This document shows positions 32,439-39,868 of a stretch of 64,000 nucleotides of DNA, in pieces; the first letter of the stretch is position 1, and the number at the start of each line of letters is the position of its first letter. The stretch comes from Thalassobaculum_A sp040219215 (GTDB taxonomy: Bacteria > Pseudomonadota > Alphaproteobacteria > Thalassobaculales > Thalassobaculaceae): the NCBI RefSeq assembly GCF_040219215.1, contig NZ_JAVJSX010000033.1, forward strand, positions 62,001 to 126,000, in the 5' to 3' direction. The notes under the pieces were generated by a model. The model made no database searches. It worked only from the letters and a program-made list of their open reading frames with translations, and was not told where the DNA came from. A program made the position numbers and the translations under genes.

Positions 32439-33743
32439 CTAGGAGCCGTCGAACGTCCAGGCCGAGCGGTCCGGCAGCAGCCCGATCAACGCCAACCCCT
32501 TGGCGACCGACTGGAACTCGTCGCCGGCCTGGATGCGCTCGGCGCCGAACCGCGCCTCGAACATCCGCCGCACCGCCGGCACCAGCGAGCTGCCGCCGGT
32601 CATGAACACCACGTCGATGTCACCGCCGCCGGCGCGCCTGGTGTCCTCCAGCACCGCATCGAGGTGCCGATCGAGATCGGCCAGATCCTCGGCGATCCAG
32701 TCGTCGAAATCGGCGCGCGCGATCTCGCAGGCTAGATCGACGCCGAGATCGTCCAGCGACAGGGTGGCCACCGGCTCACCCGATAGATGGGCCTTGGCCG
32801 CCGAAACCCGGTGGTTCAGGTGGAAGCCGAGGTTGCCGTCGACCAGTTGGAGCAGTCGATCGAGTCGTTCCGGCTCGTCCGCCATGCGCGCCAGATGGCG
32901 CAGGTCGCGCAGCACCTCGGGCGTGCGCAGAAACGAAAACTCATGCCAGTTGGCGATCCGGTTGAAATAGGCGGCCGGGATGTCGAACCGTTTGCCGAAC
33001 GAGCGATAGCCGGTGCCCTTGCCGACCAACGGGGCGACCGCGTTCTGCACGATGCGGAAATCGAAGCGGTCGCCGCCGATGCCGACGCCCCGGTGGGCCA
33101 GCGGCGTCACCCCGGGCGGACCGTCGCCGATTTCGTAGCGGATGACCGAATAGTCGGTGGTGCCGCCGCCCAGATCGGCCACCAGCACCGTCGTATCCTG
33201 CTTCAGTCGGGTGGCGAAGTAGTAGGACGCCGCCACCGGTTCGTAGACGAATCCCGGACGTCCCAGCCGGGCGTCGCCATAGGCTGCGATGAGCCGTTCC
33301 ATCGCCAGCGCATCGTCCGGATCGCTGCCCCAGAACGTCACCGGCCGGCCCGCGACACATCCGGCGGACGGGGCGCCGTCGGCCTCCCCGGCGCGCTCGA
33401 TCAACTCGGCCAGGAACACCGATACGATGTCCTCCAGCCGGTAGGATCGGCCGTAGATCCGGGTTTCCTGAAACAACCGGCTGCCCAGATAGGATTTCGG
33501 CGACTGGATGAACCGGCACTCCGCCGGTCCCGCCAGATAGCGCCGGATCGCCCAGGGACCGATCTCGACCTCGATCGGCGGCGAGCCGGCATCCTCGCCT
33601 TGAGCGAAGGTCAGGACCGTGCGGCAGCCGGCGCTGCCGTCCGCATCCGCGCGGAAGCTGGCGGTGGTCACCGTCCCGTCGGCGCTCGCCAGGGCCAGCA
33701 CGGTGTTCGTGGTCCCGAAATCGATGCCGATCGAGGCGACCAT
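32439..33743 (-). CDS. Hsp70-family ATPase, YegD-like, without a full substrate domain
   Basis: 434-aa actin/Hsp70-fold ATPase. MVASIGIDFGTTNTVLALAS (phosphate-1), VLVADLGGGTTDYSVIRYEI near residue 185 (phosphate-2) and DVVFMTGGSSLVPAVRRMFE near 380 (adenosine) are intact; GVGIGGDRFDFRI follows phosphate-2. DnaK proteins are about 630 aa; this one stops at the end of the ATPase region, as in YegD-like proteins, so it lacks the peptide-binding domain and lid. Function unknown, perhaps a specialised chaperone. The 244 bp beyond its start hold only the divergent promoters of this gene and the lipoprotein gene, plus no ORF I can support. Confidence 0.9.
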   Translation of the reverse strand: MVASIGIDFGTTNTVLALASADGTVTTASFRADADGSAGCRTVLTFAQGEDAGSPPIEVEIGPWAIRRYLAGPAECRFIQSPKSYLGSRLFQETRIYGRSYRLEDIVSVFLAELIERAGEADGAPSAGCVAGRPVTFWGSDPDDALAMERLIAAYGDARLGRPGFVYEPVAASYYFATRLKQDTTVLVADLGGGTTDYSVIRYEIGDGPPGVTPLAHRGVGIGGDRFDFRIVQNAVAPLVGKGTGYRSFGKRFDIPAAYFNRIANWHEFSFLRTPEVLRDLRHLARMADEPERLDRLLQLVDGNLGFHLNHRVSAAKAHLSGEPVATLSLDDLGVDLACEIARADFDDWIAEDLADLDRHLDAVLEDTRRAGGGDIDVVFMTGGSSLVPAVRRMFEARFGAERIQAGDEFQSVAKGLALIGLLPDRSAWTFDGS

Positions 33744-33987
33744 GGTCGTTCTCCCAATGCGCGTGGCACGGAGGGGCGGAAACGGGACTTGGAAAGGGCG
33801 CGGTGAGTAGCCGACACGGCTCCGACGGTCAACCGGAAGTGCGCGCGGGGTTCACATTTTTGCTCTTGGCATCCCATAGGGGTGGCGTGCCATCGTCTCG
33901 CAGGTCGTTTCGAGCGACGCTCCCTCTTCGCCGACGTCGCCCGGGTGTTGCGAGGAGCCTTCCGAACGTCAGGGCAGAGAAGCCGTC

Positions 33988-34350
33988 ATGCGTCACGCTG
34001 TTCCACTTCCCGTGGTGTTCGCCCTCTGCGGCCTTCTCGCCGCCTGCGGGACGCCGGAGTACCAGCAGACCCGGCAGGTATGCTTTCAGGAATGGGCGGC
34101 CAGGATCCCGCCTGCCTACCAGCAGGTGTTCGTGAACAAGGAACGGGCGGTGGAGGTGCCGGACGGCACCTCGACATGCACGAAATCCGGCAACACCACC
34201 AAGTGCAAGCAGGGCATGCGCACGGAATGGGTTCCGTACACCGCCGTCGAGACCATCGACGCCAACGAGCCCGAGCGAAACCGCCGCATCCTGCAGTGCA
34301 CGCAGTCCCAGTGCATCCGGGACTACGGCAATCCCGACTGCAAGACCTGA
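33988..34350 (+). CDS. Small Cys-rich lipoprotein
   Basis: 120-aa envelope protein. A lipoprotein signal (MRHAVPLPVVFALCGLLAAC) ends in a lipobox with the lipidated Cys at residue 20. The mature part of about 100 residues has six further Cys (for example TSTCTKSGNTTKCKQGM and ILQCTQSQCIRDYGNPDCKT), which suggests disulfides in the periplasm. The closing QCIRDYGNPDCKT resembles other small alphaproteobacterial lipoproteins. No family function is known to me. It converges with the GNAT gene 8 bp away. Confidence 0.8.
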   Translation: MRHAVPLPVVFALCGLLAACGTPEYQQTRQVCFQEWAARIPPAYQQVFVNKERAVEVPDGTSTCTKSGNTTKCKQGMRTEWVPYTAVETIDANEPERNRRILQCTQSQCIRDYGNPDCKT

Positions 34351-34357
34351 TGGGCAT

Positions 34358-34807
34358 TCAGCTCAAGGAGCGGCGGATCTGGTAGCCGGTCTTGTTCTGC
34401 TGAAACCCGGTGCCCGCGTAGAACCGGTGGACTGCCGGGTCCTTTGACCCGGTCATCAGCATGATCTTGTAGCAGCCGGCTGCCCAGGCGGCATCGAGCG
34501 CCGCGTGCAGAACGGCACGGCCATAGCCGCGCCGGCGATGGTCGGCATGGGTGACGACGTCCTCGATGAGCGCGTAGGGCACACCGGACCGCATCAGGTG
34601 CGGAATCACCACGAGCGTGCAACTGGCAACCAATGAGCCCGACGGGGCCGCTCCGACGAAGACGGTCAGACCTGGATGAGCCAGCGTCGCGCGCCAGATC
34701 GCCTCGGGATCCGCCGGCCGAGGGTTCGGAGGATGGAGGTGGTCGTAGAGCGCAAGCATCGCCTCAAGATCGGCGAACGCGGCGGCGCGGACGGTCAGAT
34801 CCGTCAT
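34358..34807 (-). CDS. GNAT-family N-acetyltransferase
   Basis: 149-aa acetyl-CoA-dependent acetyltransferase. VRAAAFADLEAMLALYDHLH starts the fold, VVTHADHRRRGYGRAVLHAA near residues 88-107 is motif A (acetyl-CoA pyrophosphate loop), and VHRFYAGTGFQ near the end is motif B. It is the same strand as, and 21 bp downstream of, the 68-aa gene after the Liv-type transporter, so it may be at the tail of the riboswitch-controlled transcript. The acceptor is unknown. Confidence 0.88.
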   Translation of the reverse strand: MTDLTVRAAAFADLEAMLALYDHLHPPNPRPADPEAIWRATLAHPGLTVFVGAAPSGSLVASCTLVVIPHLMRSGVPYALIEDVVTHADHRRRGYGRAVLHAALDAAWAAGCYKIMLMTGSKDPAVHRFYAGTGFQQNKTGYQIRRSLS

Positions 34808-34828
34808 CGGCGGAATCCGGATCGAATC

Positions 34829-35035
34829 TCAGTCCGACAGCATGGTCATCGCCGCGCGCCGGTCGCCCGGCTTCAACTTCAGGAACAACGTCCGCGCGCG
34901 CTTGACGTCCTGATCGCTGCCGCTGTCGGCCGCCTTCTTCATGGCGACCGTCGTGGCGTTCTCGGGGCCGCAGATAAAACTCAGCGCTTTGGCCAGCCGT
35001 CCCATGGCGGCCGGATCGATCTTGGTCTCGTCCAT
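34829..35035 (-). CDS. Small helical protein of unknown function
   Basis: 68-aa soluble protein: MDETKIDPAAMGRLAKALSF, a stretch with one Cys, then KKAADSGSDQDVKRARTLFL and KLKPGDRRAAMTMLSD. It is predicted mainly helical, with no signal peptide. It resembles small hypothetical proteins of alphaproteobacteria but I cannot assign it. I begin it at ATG 35035 (AAGGGAACC about 5 nt upstream). It lies 30 bp after the LivF-type ATPase gene and 21 bp before the GNAT gene, so it may belong to the riboswitch operon. Confidence 0.65.
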   Translation of the reverse strand: MDETKIDPAAMGRLAKALSFICGPENATTVAMKKAADSGSDQDVKRARTLFLKLKPGDRRAAMTMLSD

Positions 35036-35065
35036 CGAGGTTCCCTTGTTGGATTGCACGGGCAG

Positions 35066-35788
35066 TCAGACGCCCATCAATGCTTGTTCGAAGTGAGGGT
35101 TGCCGACCGCCATCGCCGTCGGCCAGTCGAGAACCAGTTGTCCGCGCGCCAGCACGACCACCCGGTCGGCAATCGACAACGCGCGCGGGGTATCCTGTTC
35201 GGCCAACAGCACGGCCGCACCCGAGGTGGCCAGACGACGGACCGTCGCGAACACCTGGTCGCGCGCCACCGGCGCCAAGCCGAGCGATGGCTCGTCCAGC
35301 AGCACCACCGATGGCTCGGCGATCACGGCTCGGGCAATGGCCAGCATCTGCTGCTGGCCGCCCGAGAGCCGCCACGCCGTCTCCTGCCGTTTGTCGGCAA
35401 GCGCCGGAAACAGCTCCAGGATAGCAGCGATCCGCTCCGCGCGCTCGCGCCGTCCGCCCGGCACCGCGATATCGAGCGTCTCGTCGACGGTCAGGCCCGG
35501 GAACAGGCGGCGACCCTCCGGACACCAGCCAACGCCCAATGCCGCACGGCGTTCCGACCCGACGTCGGAGATTTCCGTCTCCCCGATATAGATCCGGCCG
35601 CTGGACACCGGCGTGGCACCGGCAATCGCCCGCAGCAAAGTCGACTTGCCGGCCCCATTGGCACCCAGCAACGCGACCACCGAGCCGGGCTCGACCTTGA
35701 CCGACACCGGGCCGAGAACCGTTGCGCCGGCCTGGCGGACATCAACCCCTTCGACCGTCAATCCGGCGCGGACCCCGTCATCAGTCAT
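35066..35788 (-). CDS. LivF-type ABC ATPase of the TPP-riboswitch operon
   Basis: 240-aa ATPase of the branched-chain-amino-acid (HAAT) class. Walker A LLGANGAGKSTLLRAIAG near residue 38, signature RLSGGQQQMLAIARAVIAEP near 135, and Walker B VVLLDEPSLGLAP with the switch His region replaced by VLLAEQDTPRALSIADRVVV. The LivF hallmark AEQ (in place of SHD) is present. ATG 35788 overlaps the stop of the fused LivM-LivG gene (ATGA). It would pair with the LivG half of that protein. Its own motifs are complete, unlike those of its partner. Confidence 0.94.
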   Translation of the reverse strand: MTDDGVRAGLTVEGVDVRQAGATVLGPVSVKVEPGSVVALLGANGAGKSTLLRAIAGATPVSSGRIYIGETEISDVGSERRAALGVGWCPEGRRLFPGLTVDETLDIAVPGGRRERAERIAAILELFPALADKRQETAWRLSGGQQQMLAIARAVIAEPSVVLLDEPSLGLAPVARDQVFATVRRLATSGAAVLLAEQDTPRALSIADRVVVLARGQLVLDWPTAMAVGNPHFEQALMGV

Positions 35789-37506
35789 TCCGCCGCTCCG
35801 GATCCCAGGTATGCCGCGATCACCGCCGGATTCTGCCGCACCACTTCCGGCGGTCCCGCGGCAATCACCTTGCCGGCCTCCAGGCAGACGATCCGGTCAG
35901 CCAGCGGCAGCAGGAAATCCATGCCGTGATCGACCACCAGCACCGCCAGGCCGGCCGACGCAAGCTCGCGCAGCAGAGTCGAGAGCGCGATGCGTTCCTC
36001 CGCCGTCAGCCCGGCCGCCGGCTCATCCAGGATCAGCGCGCCCGGTTCGGCCGCCAAGGCGCGCGCCAGGTCGAGCCGACGCAGGTCGGCAGCGCCCAGC
36101 GCCGAGACAAGTGCGGTCGCCCGATCAGCCAACCCGACCCGACCGAGTGCCGCCATCGCAATCGCCCGATCCCCGGCGGCGACCTCCGCCGCCTCGATAA
36201 CGAACAACCCGGTGGGGAACTCCGGATGCTGGAAGCTGCGCGCCAGGCCCAGTTCGCGACGGTGATGCGCCGGGCGCTCGACAAGCGGCACACCTCCCAG
36301 CCGGATCTGGCCAGCATCCGGCCGTTCCAGCCCGCTGATCAGGTTGAGTGTCGTGGTCTTGCCGGATCCGTTCGACCCGATCAGCCCGACCACGGTGCCG
36401 GCGGGCACCGAGAACGCCACGCCGTCAACTGCCGTCAATCCGCCGAAACGCTTGACCAGACCCTGGACCACCAGCGGTTTGCCTGGGCGTTTCATCGTCG
36501 ATTGCCGCGGGGTTGGCACCATCGGCGCTCGACGCGGAAACCGGTCGCGCAGCCACCCGTCGAGTCCGCGCGGCATCAGGATGATCGCCGCCAGCAGCAC
36601 CACGCCATAGGCGATGAGGTACGAGCCCTCCAGGAACCGGAACACTTCCGGCAGCGGAATCAGCAGGGCGGCACCGAGGACGGCGCCGGCCGGGCTGCCG
36701 CGCCCGCCGATCACGGCGATGGCCAGTATGGTGACCATGATCTCGAAACCAACGACCGCCGGTGAGACGACCCCGAGGCCATGCGCCTGCAATCCGCCGG
36801 CCAGCCCGCCGAGACCGCCGGCAACGGCAAACAGAGCCAGACGCGCCCGAGTGGCGCTCAACCCCAGCGCGGCTGCTGCATTTGGTGCGCTGTCCAGCGT
36901 TGCGAGTACGGCCGACCTGCCTCCTCGGGTCACCGCATGGGCGACCAACAGCGCCACCAGAACGCCGAACCAGACCGAGATCAGCGTCACCCAGCCGGTG
37001 GAAACCACCATGGCCCCGATCGCGATTGGTCCGACGCTGATCGGGCCGAATGCCACCGGGTCGGTCACGATCGGCGGAACGCCGTAGAGCCCGTTGGCAC
37101 CGCCGGTGAACTCAAGGTTGGTTGCAGCCAGCAACGCCAACTGGGCGAGCCCCAGGGTGGCGAGTGCCACATAGTGCGATTCCAGGCGGGCGATCGGCAG
37201 TGCTATCACCGCCGCGGCCAATGCGGGCACGACAACGGCAGCAGCCAGCCCGAGCGGAACCGGCAAGCCGGTCGAGACCGTCAGGAGAGCGGACGCGTAC
37301 GCCCCCAGCCCGAAGAACGCCCCCTGCGCCAGGGACAACAGGCCAAGCCGCCCGAACACCAGCTGATAGCCGATCGCCGCTATTGCGTAGATCCCGACCA
37401 GCGAAGCGATACGCAGCGCATACGCATCGCCGGCAACCACGACACCGCCAAGCCCCAGCACGGCAGCCGCCAGATAGATCCCGTCGCGACGATCGAACCG
37501 TGTCAC
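35785..37506 (-). CDS. Fused LivM-type permease and LivG-type ATPase
   Basis: 573-aa fusion. Residues 1-312 are a LivM-like permease (IGYQLVFGRLGLLSLAQGAF at 45-64; IAVIGGRGSPAGAVLGAALL near 263-282). A Pro/Arg-rich linker (about 315-345) joins a LivG-like ATPase. Walker A GSNGSGKTTTLNL (377-389), Walker B LILDEPAAGL (491-500) and His527 (VVDHGMDFL) are present. Where LivG has YGQQRRLEIAR, this protein has LGAADLRRLDLAR (470-482): the signature motif is lost, and the region between SFQHPEF and the signature is some 25 residues shorter than usual. Start GTG 37506 overlaps the LivH stop. LivM-LivG fusions are known; the degenerate signature is odd. Confidence 0.92.
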   Translation of the reverse strand: MTRFDRRDGIYLAAAVLGLGGVVVAGDAYALRIASLVGIYAIAAIGYQLVFGRLGLLSLAQGAFFGLGAYASALLTVSTGLPVPLGLAAAVVVPALAAAVIALPIARLESHYVALATLGLAQLALLAATNLEFTGGANGLYGVPPIVTDPVAFGPISVGPIAIGAMVVSTGWVTLISVWFGVLVALLVAHAVTRGGRSAVLATLDSAPNAAAALGLSATRARLALFAVAGGLGGLAGGLQAHGLGVVSPAVVGFEIMVTILAIAVIGGRGSPAGAVLGAALLIPLPEVFRFLEGSYLIAYGVVLLAAIILMPRGLDGWLRDRFPRRAPMVPTPRQSTMKRPGKPLVVQGLVKRFGGLTAVDGVAFSVPAGTVVGLIGSNGSGKTTTLNLISGLERPDAGQIRLGGVPLVERPAHHRRELGLARSFQHPEFPTGLFVIEAAEVAAGDRAIAMAALGRVGLADRATALVSALGAADLRRLDLARALAAEPGALILDEPAAGLTAEERIALSTLLRELASAGLAVLVVDHGMDFLLPLADRIVCLEAGKVIAAGPPEVVRQNPAVIAAYLGSGAAE

Positions 37507-38393
37507 GCCCGCCGCCCCTCGACCTCGCCGAACAACCCTTTCGGCCGGAACGCCAGGACCGCAAGAACGCCGACGTACAGCAGCGCCTCGGCAACCAGGT
37601 ACGATGTCCAGGCAGCGACCAGTGTCTCGAACACCGCGATCGCGAACGCGCCGAGAGCGGCCCCCCAGATTCGGCCCCAACCGCCGATCACCGTCGCGAT
37701 ATAGGCCTTCAGCATCAGCATGGCGCCGTCGGTCGGCGTGACCAGATACTGGTTCGACAAGAGCAGACCGGCGGCTCCCGCCAGGGCGGCTGCCAACGCG
37801 AAGCTGACCGCGACGGTGACGTTCACCCGGATGCCGATCGCGCGCGCCATCTCGGCATCCTGGGCTGCCGCGCGCAGCCGGCGGCCGAAGCGGGTGCGCT
37901 GGAGCAGGACGTGGACGCCGACGATCAGCCCCAACGCGGTGGCGATGGTAGCCAGTTGCTGGCGCGCCAACCCGATGCCGGCGATCTGCCAGATGCCGGT
38001 ATCGACCACCGGCGGACCGAGAAGCGGTTCCGGGCCGATGCCGGCGTTCACGCCATGCTGGATGATCAGGCCCAGCGCGATGGTCGCGATGAACACCGAG
38101 GTCGGCGGAGCGCGGCGCAGCGGAGCGTATGCAACGCCGGCAACGAACAGCCCTGCGACCGCCATGATTGCCAGAACTGCCGGCAGCGCCACCAGCCCCG
38201 GTACCGGCAGGTCGGCGGGCAACAGAGCCGCGACCCCGACGGCCACCATGCCGCCGAGCATCACGAGTTCACCATGGGCGAAGTTGACGGCGCCGACCGC
38301 GCCAATCACCAGAACGAATCCGAGAGCAACCAGCGCATATACAGCGCCGAGCGCAACAGCGTTCACCGCGAGCTGCGCAGCCGCCTCGATCAC
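37503..38393 (-). CDS. LivH-type ABC permease
   Basis: 296-aa inner-membrane permease of the BPD_transp_2/HAAT class with about eight segments. LGAVYALVALGFVLVIGAVG then AVNFAHGELVMLGGMVAVGV (residues 15-55) is the hallmark LivH N-terminus, and MARAIGIRVNVTVAVSFALA near 190 is the cytoplasmic coupling region. GTG 38393 overlaps the stop of the binding-protein gene (GTGA), and its own stop overlaps the next start. It forms the channel with the LivM half of the downstream fusion. Confidence 0.94.
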   Translation of the reverse strand: MIEAAAQLAVNAVALGAVYALVALGFVLVIGAVGAVNFAHGELVMLGGMVAVGVAALLPADLPVPGLVALPAVLAIMAVAGLFVAGVAYAPLRRAPPTSVFIATIALGLIIQHGVNAGIGPEPLLGPPVVDTGIWQIAGIGLARQQLATIATALGLIVGVHVLLQRTRFGRRLRAAAQDAEMARAIGIRVNVTVAVSFALAAALAGAAGLLLSNQYLVTPTDGAMLMLKAYIATVIGGWGRIWGAALGAFAIAVFETLVAAWTSYLVAEALLYVGVLAVLAFRPKGLFGEVEGRRA

Positions 38394-39511
38394 TTCACTC
38401 CGTCCACGGCGTCGTAGCGCTTCATGATTGCCGGCCCCCGCCCGCTGCCGTCGTAGCACACGATGACCGCGTCATGCGCCATGTTTCCGGTGCCGTCCGA
38501 AACATAGCTCATGGCGAGTCCGTCATGCCGATGATTTGCCAGCCAAGCCTTGACCGCCTCCGGCGTGCGGGCGCCATCGGCAACCGCCGCCAGCACCATG
38601 CGCATCCCGTCGTACTGGCCAAGTGCGAAGGCATCCGGCTCCGCTTTGAACCGCGTGCGATAGGCGTCCGCGAACGCCGCAACTTCGGGCCTTGGGTCCG
38701 ACATCGGCGACGAGGCCGTCTCGGCGCACACACCCTTGAGCTGCGCCGGTTCGACCAGCGCTGCCGTGGTCGGCTGATGCATTGCCGAACCGGCGACGAT
38801 CGGCAGGCCGAGCCCGATGCCATGCGCCTGGCGCACCGTCAGGGCGGTCGGCCCGGAATGGAGTTGCAGAAGCAGGGAATCCGCGCCCGCCGACCGCGCC
38901 CGTTCCAGCGCTGGTACCAGATCCTTGATCCCCGGATCGATCGCCTCCTCCAGGACCGGCTTCACCCCGAGTTCGCCCAGCGCGCGAACCAGATGCTGGT
39001 GCCCGCTCTGGCCGTACGAGGTGGTCTGGTACAGGATCGCCGGCTTGGTGAGCTTCAGTTCCTGCACGGCGTAGCGGGCCTGCGCAACCTTCACGACCGC
39101 ATCGGTCGGGAAGAACCGGAACACCACGTCGTGGCCCAACTCGGTCAGCTTCGCAGTACCCGAAACCGTGATCAGCGGGACCCCGGCCCGGTCGGCGATC
39201 GGCGCCATTGCCAGCATCTGGGTCCCGAAGATCGGCGCAGCGATCGCCACCGGCTTCTCCCGGTCGAGCGCGCGCTGCAGGGCGGTGACCGCTACCTCCG
39301 GCGAGGTGGCCGTGTCCGCGACCTGATAGGCGACGGTCACGCCCGCCGGCGGATTGTCGAGCGCCAGCACGGCGCCGTTGCGCTGAGCCGTACCTTCAAG
39401 CGCCAGGAACCCGGTGATTGGTACCAGCACCGACACCGCCACCGGTTCGGCAGCGCTGGCCAGCATAGGAAGGGCGGCAGTCAACATCAGGATTGGTAAC
39501 AGGCGGCGCAT
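38390..39511 (-). CDS. Leucine-binding-type (HAAT) ABC substrate-binding protein under TPP riboswitch
   Basis: 373-aa periplasmic binding protein of the LivK/Peripla_BP_6 group. Sec signal MRRLLPILMLTAALPMLASA (cleavage near residue 20), then VAVSVLVPITGFLALEGTAQ, IAAPIFGTQMLAMAPIADRA and GVPLITVSGTAKLTELGHDV as in the family. The start is ATG 39511 with GAGGAG 8 nt upstream. The 5' leader carries a TPP riboswitch at 39588-39676, so the substrate is more likely thiamine, a pyrimidine or thiazole precursor, or a related compound than an amino acid. It is first of four coupled genes ending with LivF. Confidence 0.92.
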   Translation of the reverse strand: MRRLLPILMLTAALPMLASAAEPVAVSVLVPITGFLALEGTAQRNGAVLALDNPPAGVTVAYQVADTATSPEVAVTALQRALDREKPVAIAAPIFGTQMLAMAPIADRAGVPLITVSGTAKLTELGHDVVFRFFPTDAVVKVAQARYAVQELKLTKPAILYQTTSYGQSGHQHLVRALGELGVKPVLEEAIDPGIKDLVPALERARSAGADSLLLQLHSGPTALTVRQAHGIGLGLPIVAGSAMHQPTTAALVEPAQLKGVCAETASSPMSDPRPEVAAFADAYRTRFKAEPDAFALGQYDGMRMVLAAVADGARTPEAVKAWLANHRHDGLAMSYVSDGTGNMAHDAVIVCYDGSGRGPAIMKRYDAVDGVK

Positions 39512-39587
39512 CCGTCTTGCTCCTCGGGTCTCCCGGCGGCGGGAGGACGAGGGCGGCGCGGCCTTGCGATGGGGATCGGTCAAGACC

Positions 39588-39676
39588 GTGACGACTCCCT
39601 CCGCCGGCGCAACCCGGTTCAGGTTCAATGGGTGTGATCTCAGCCCGCCGTACCGCGACGGGCACCCCAGCATCAC
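39588..39676 (-). promoter_or_regulatory. TPP riboswitch (THI element)
   Basis: Minus strand, 5' to 3': P1 5' arm GTGATG (39676-39671), GGGGTGCC (39668-39661), the invariant GCTGAGA (39644-39638), ACCC, TTGAACCTGAACCGGGTT (39628-39611), GCCGGCGGAGGGAG (39608-39595) and P1 3' arm CGTCAC (39593-39588), which pairs with GTGATG (one G-U). These are the THI-box sequences that bind the pyrimidine and pyrophosphate of TPP. Downstream are a 6-bp hairpin (39530-39545) and the ribosome site GAGGAG (39520-39525). TCCTC at 39543-39547 could pair with that site, overlapping the hairpin, which would suit translational switching. The only same-strand gene downstream is the binding-protein gene. Confidence 0.96.
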
Positions 39677-39687
39677 GTACGGGCCGG

Positions 39688-39716
39688 AGCGTGCGGAATC
39701 GGCGTGACGGAGTCAA
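39688..39716 (-). promoter_or_regulatory. Candidate promoter of the riboswitch operon
   Basis: Minus strand TTGACT (39716-39711) and, after 17 bp, CACGCT (39693-39688), a poor -10. It would start transcription a few bases before the riboswitch. The stretch 39512-39868 between this operon and the divergent sulfotransferase gene has no supported ORF; it holds the riboswitch, its expression platform and both promoter regions. Confidence 0.4.
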
Positions 39717-39868
39717 CCGACAGTCGGCGCCTGGCGATCGGCCGGACGGAACCGGCGCAACCTCACGACGTTTTCACCGGGCCCGCTTCCGGTGGCCGGT
39801 GCCACTTCCGGCACGCTCAGACATGGAGGTACTGCCGTGAACGCAAGGACAGGTTTCCGGGGACCGGC

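Noticed and set aside
37507..37680. N-terminal extension of the LivM-LivG fusion
   Set aside because: The extension is low-complexity Arg/Gly sequence lying inside the livH gene. GTG 37506 overlaps the LivH stop as GTGA and starts right at the permease domain.
38390..39511. Annotation as a leucine/isoleucine/valine-binding protein
   Set aside because: The fold is of that class, but the TPP riboswitch immediately upstream makes an amino-acid role less likely than a thiamine-related one, so no Liv gene name is given.
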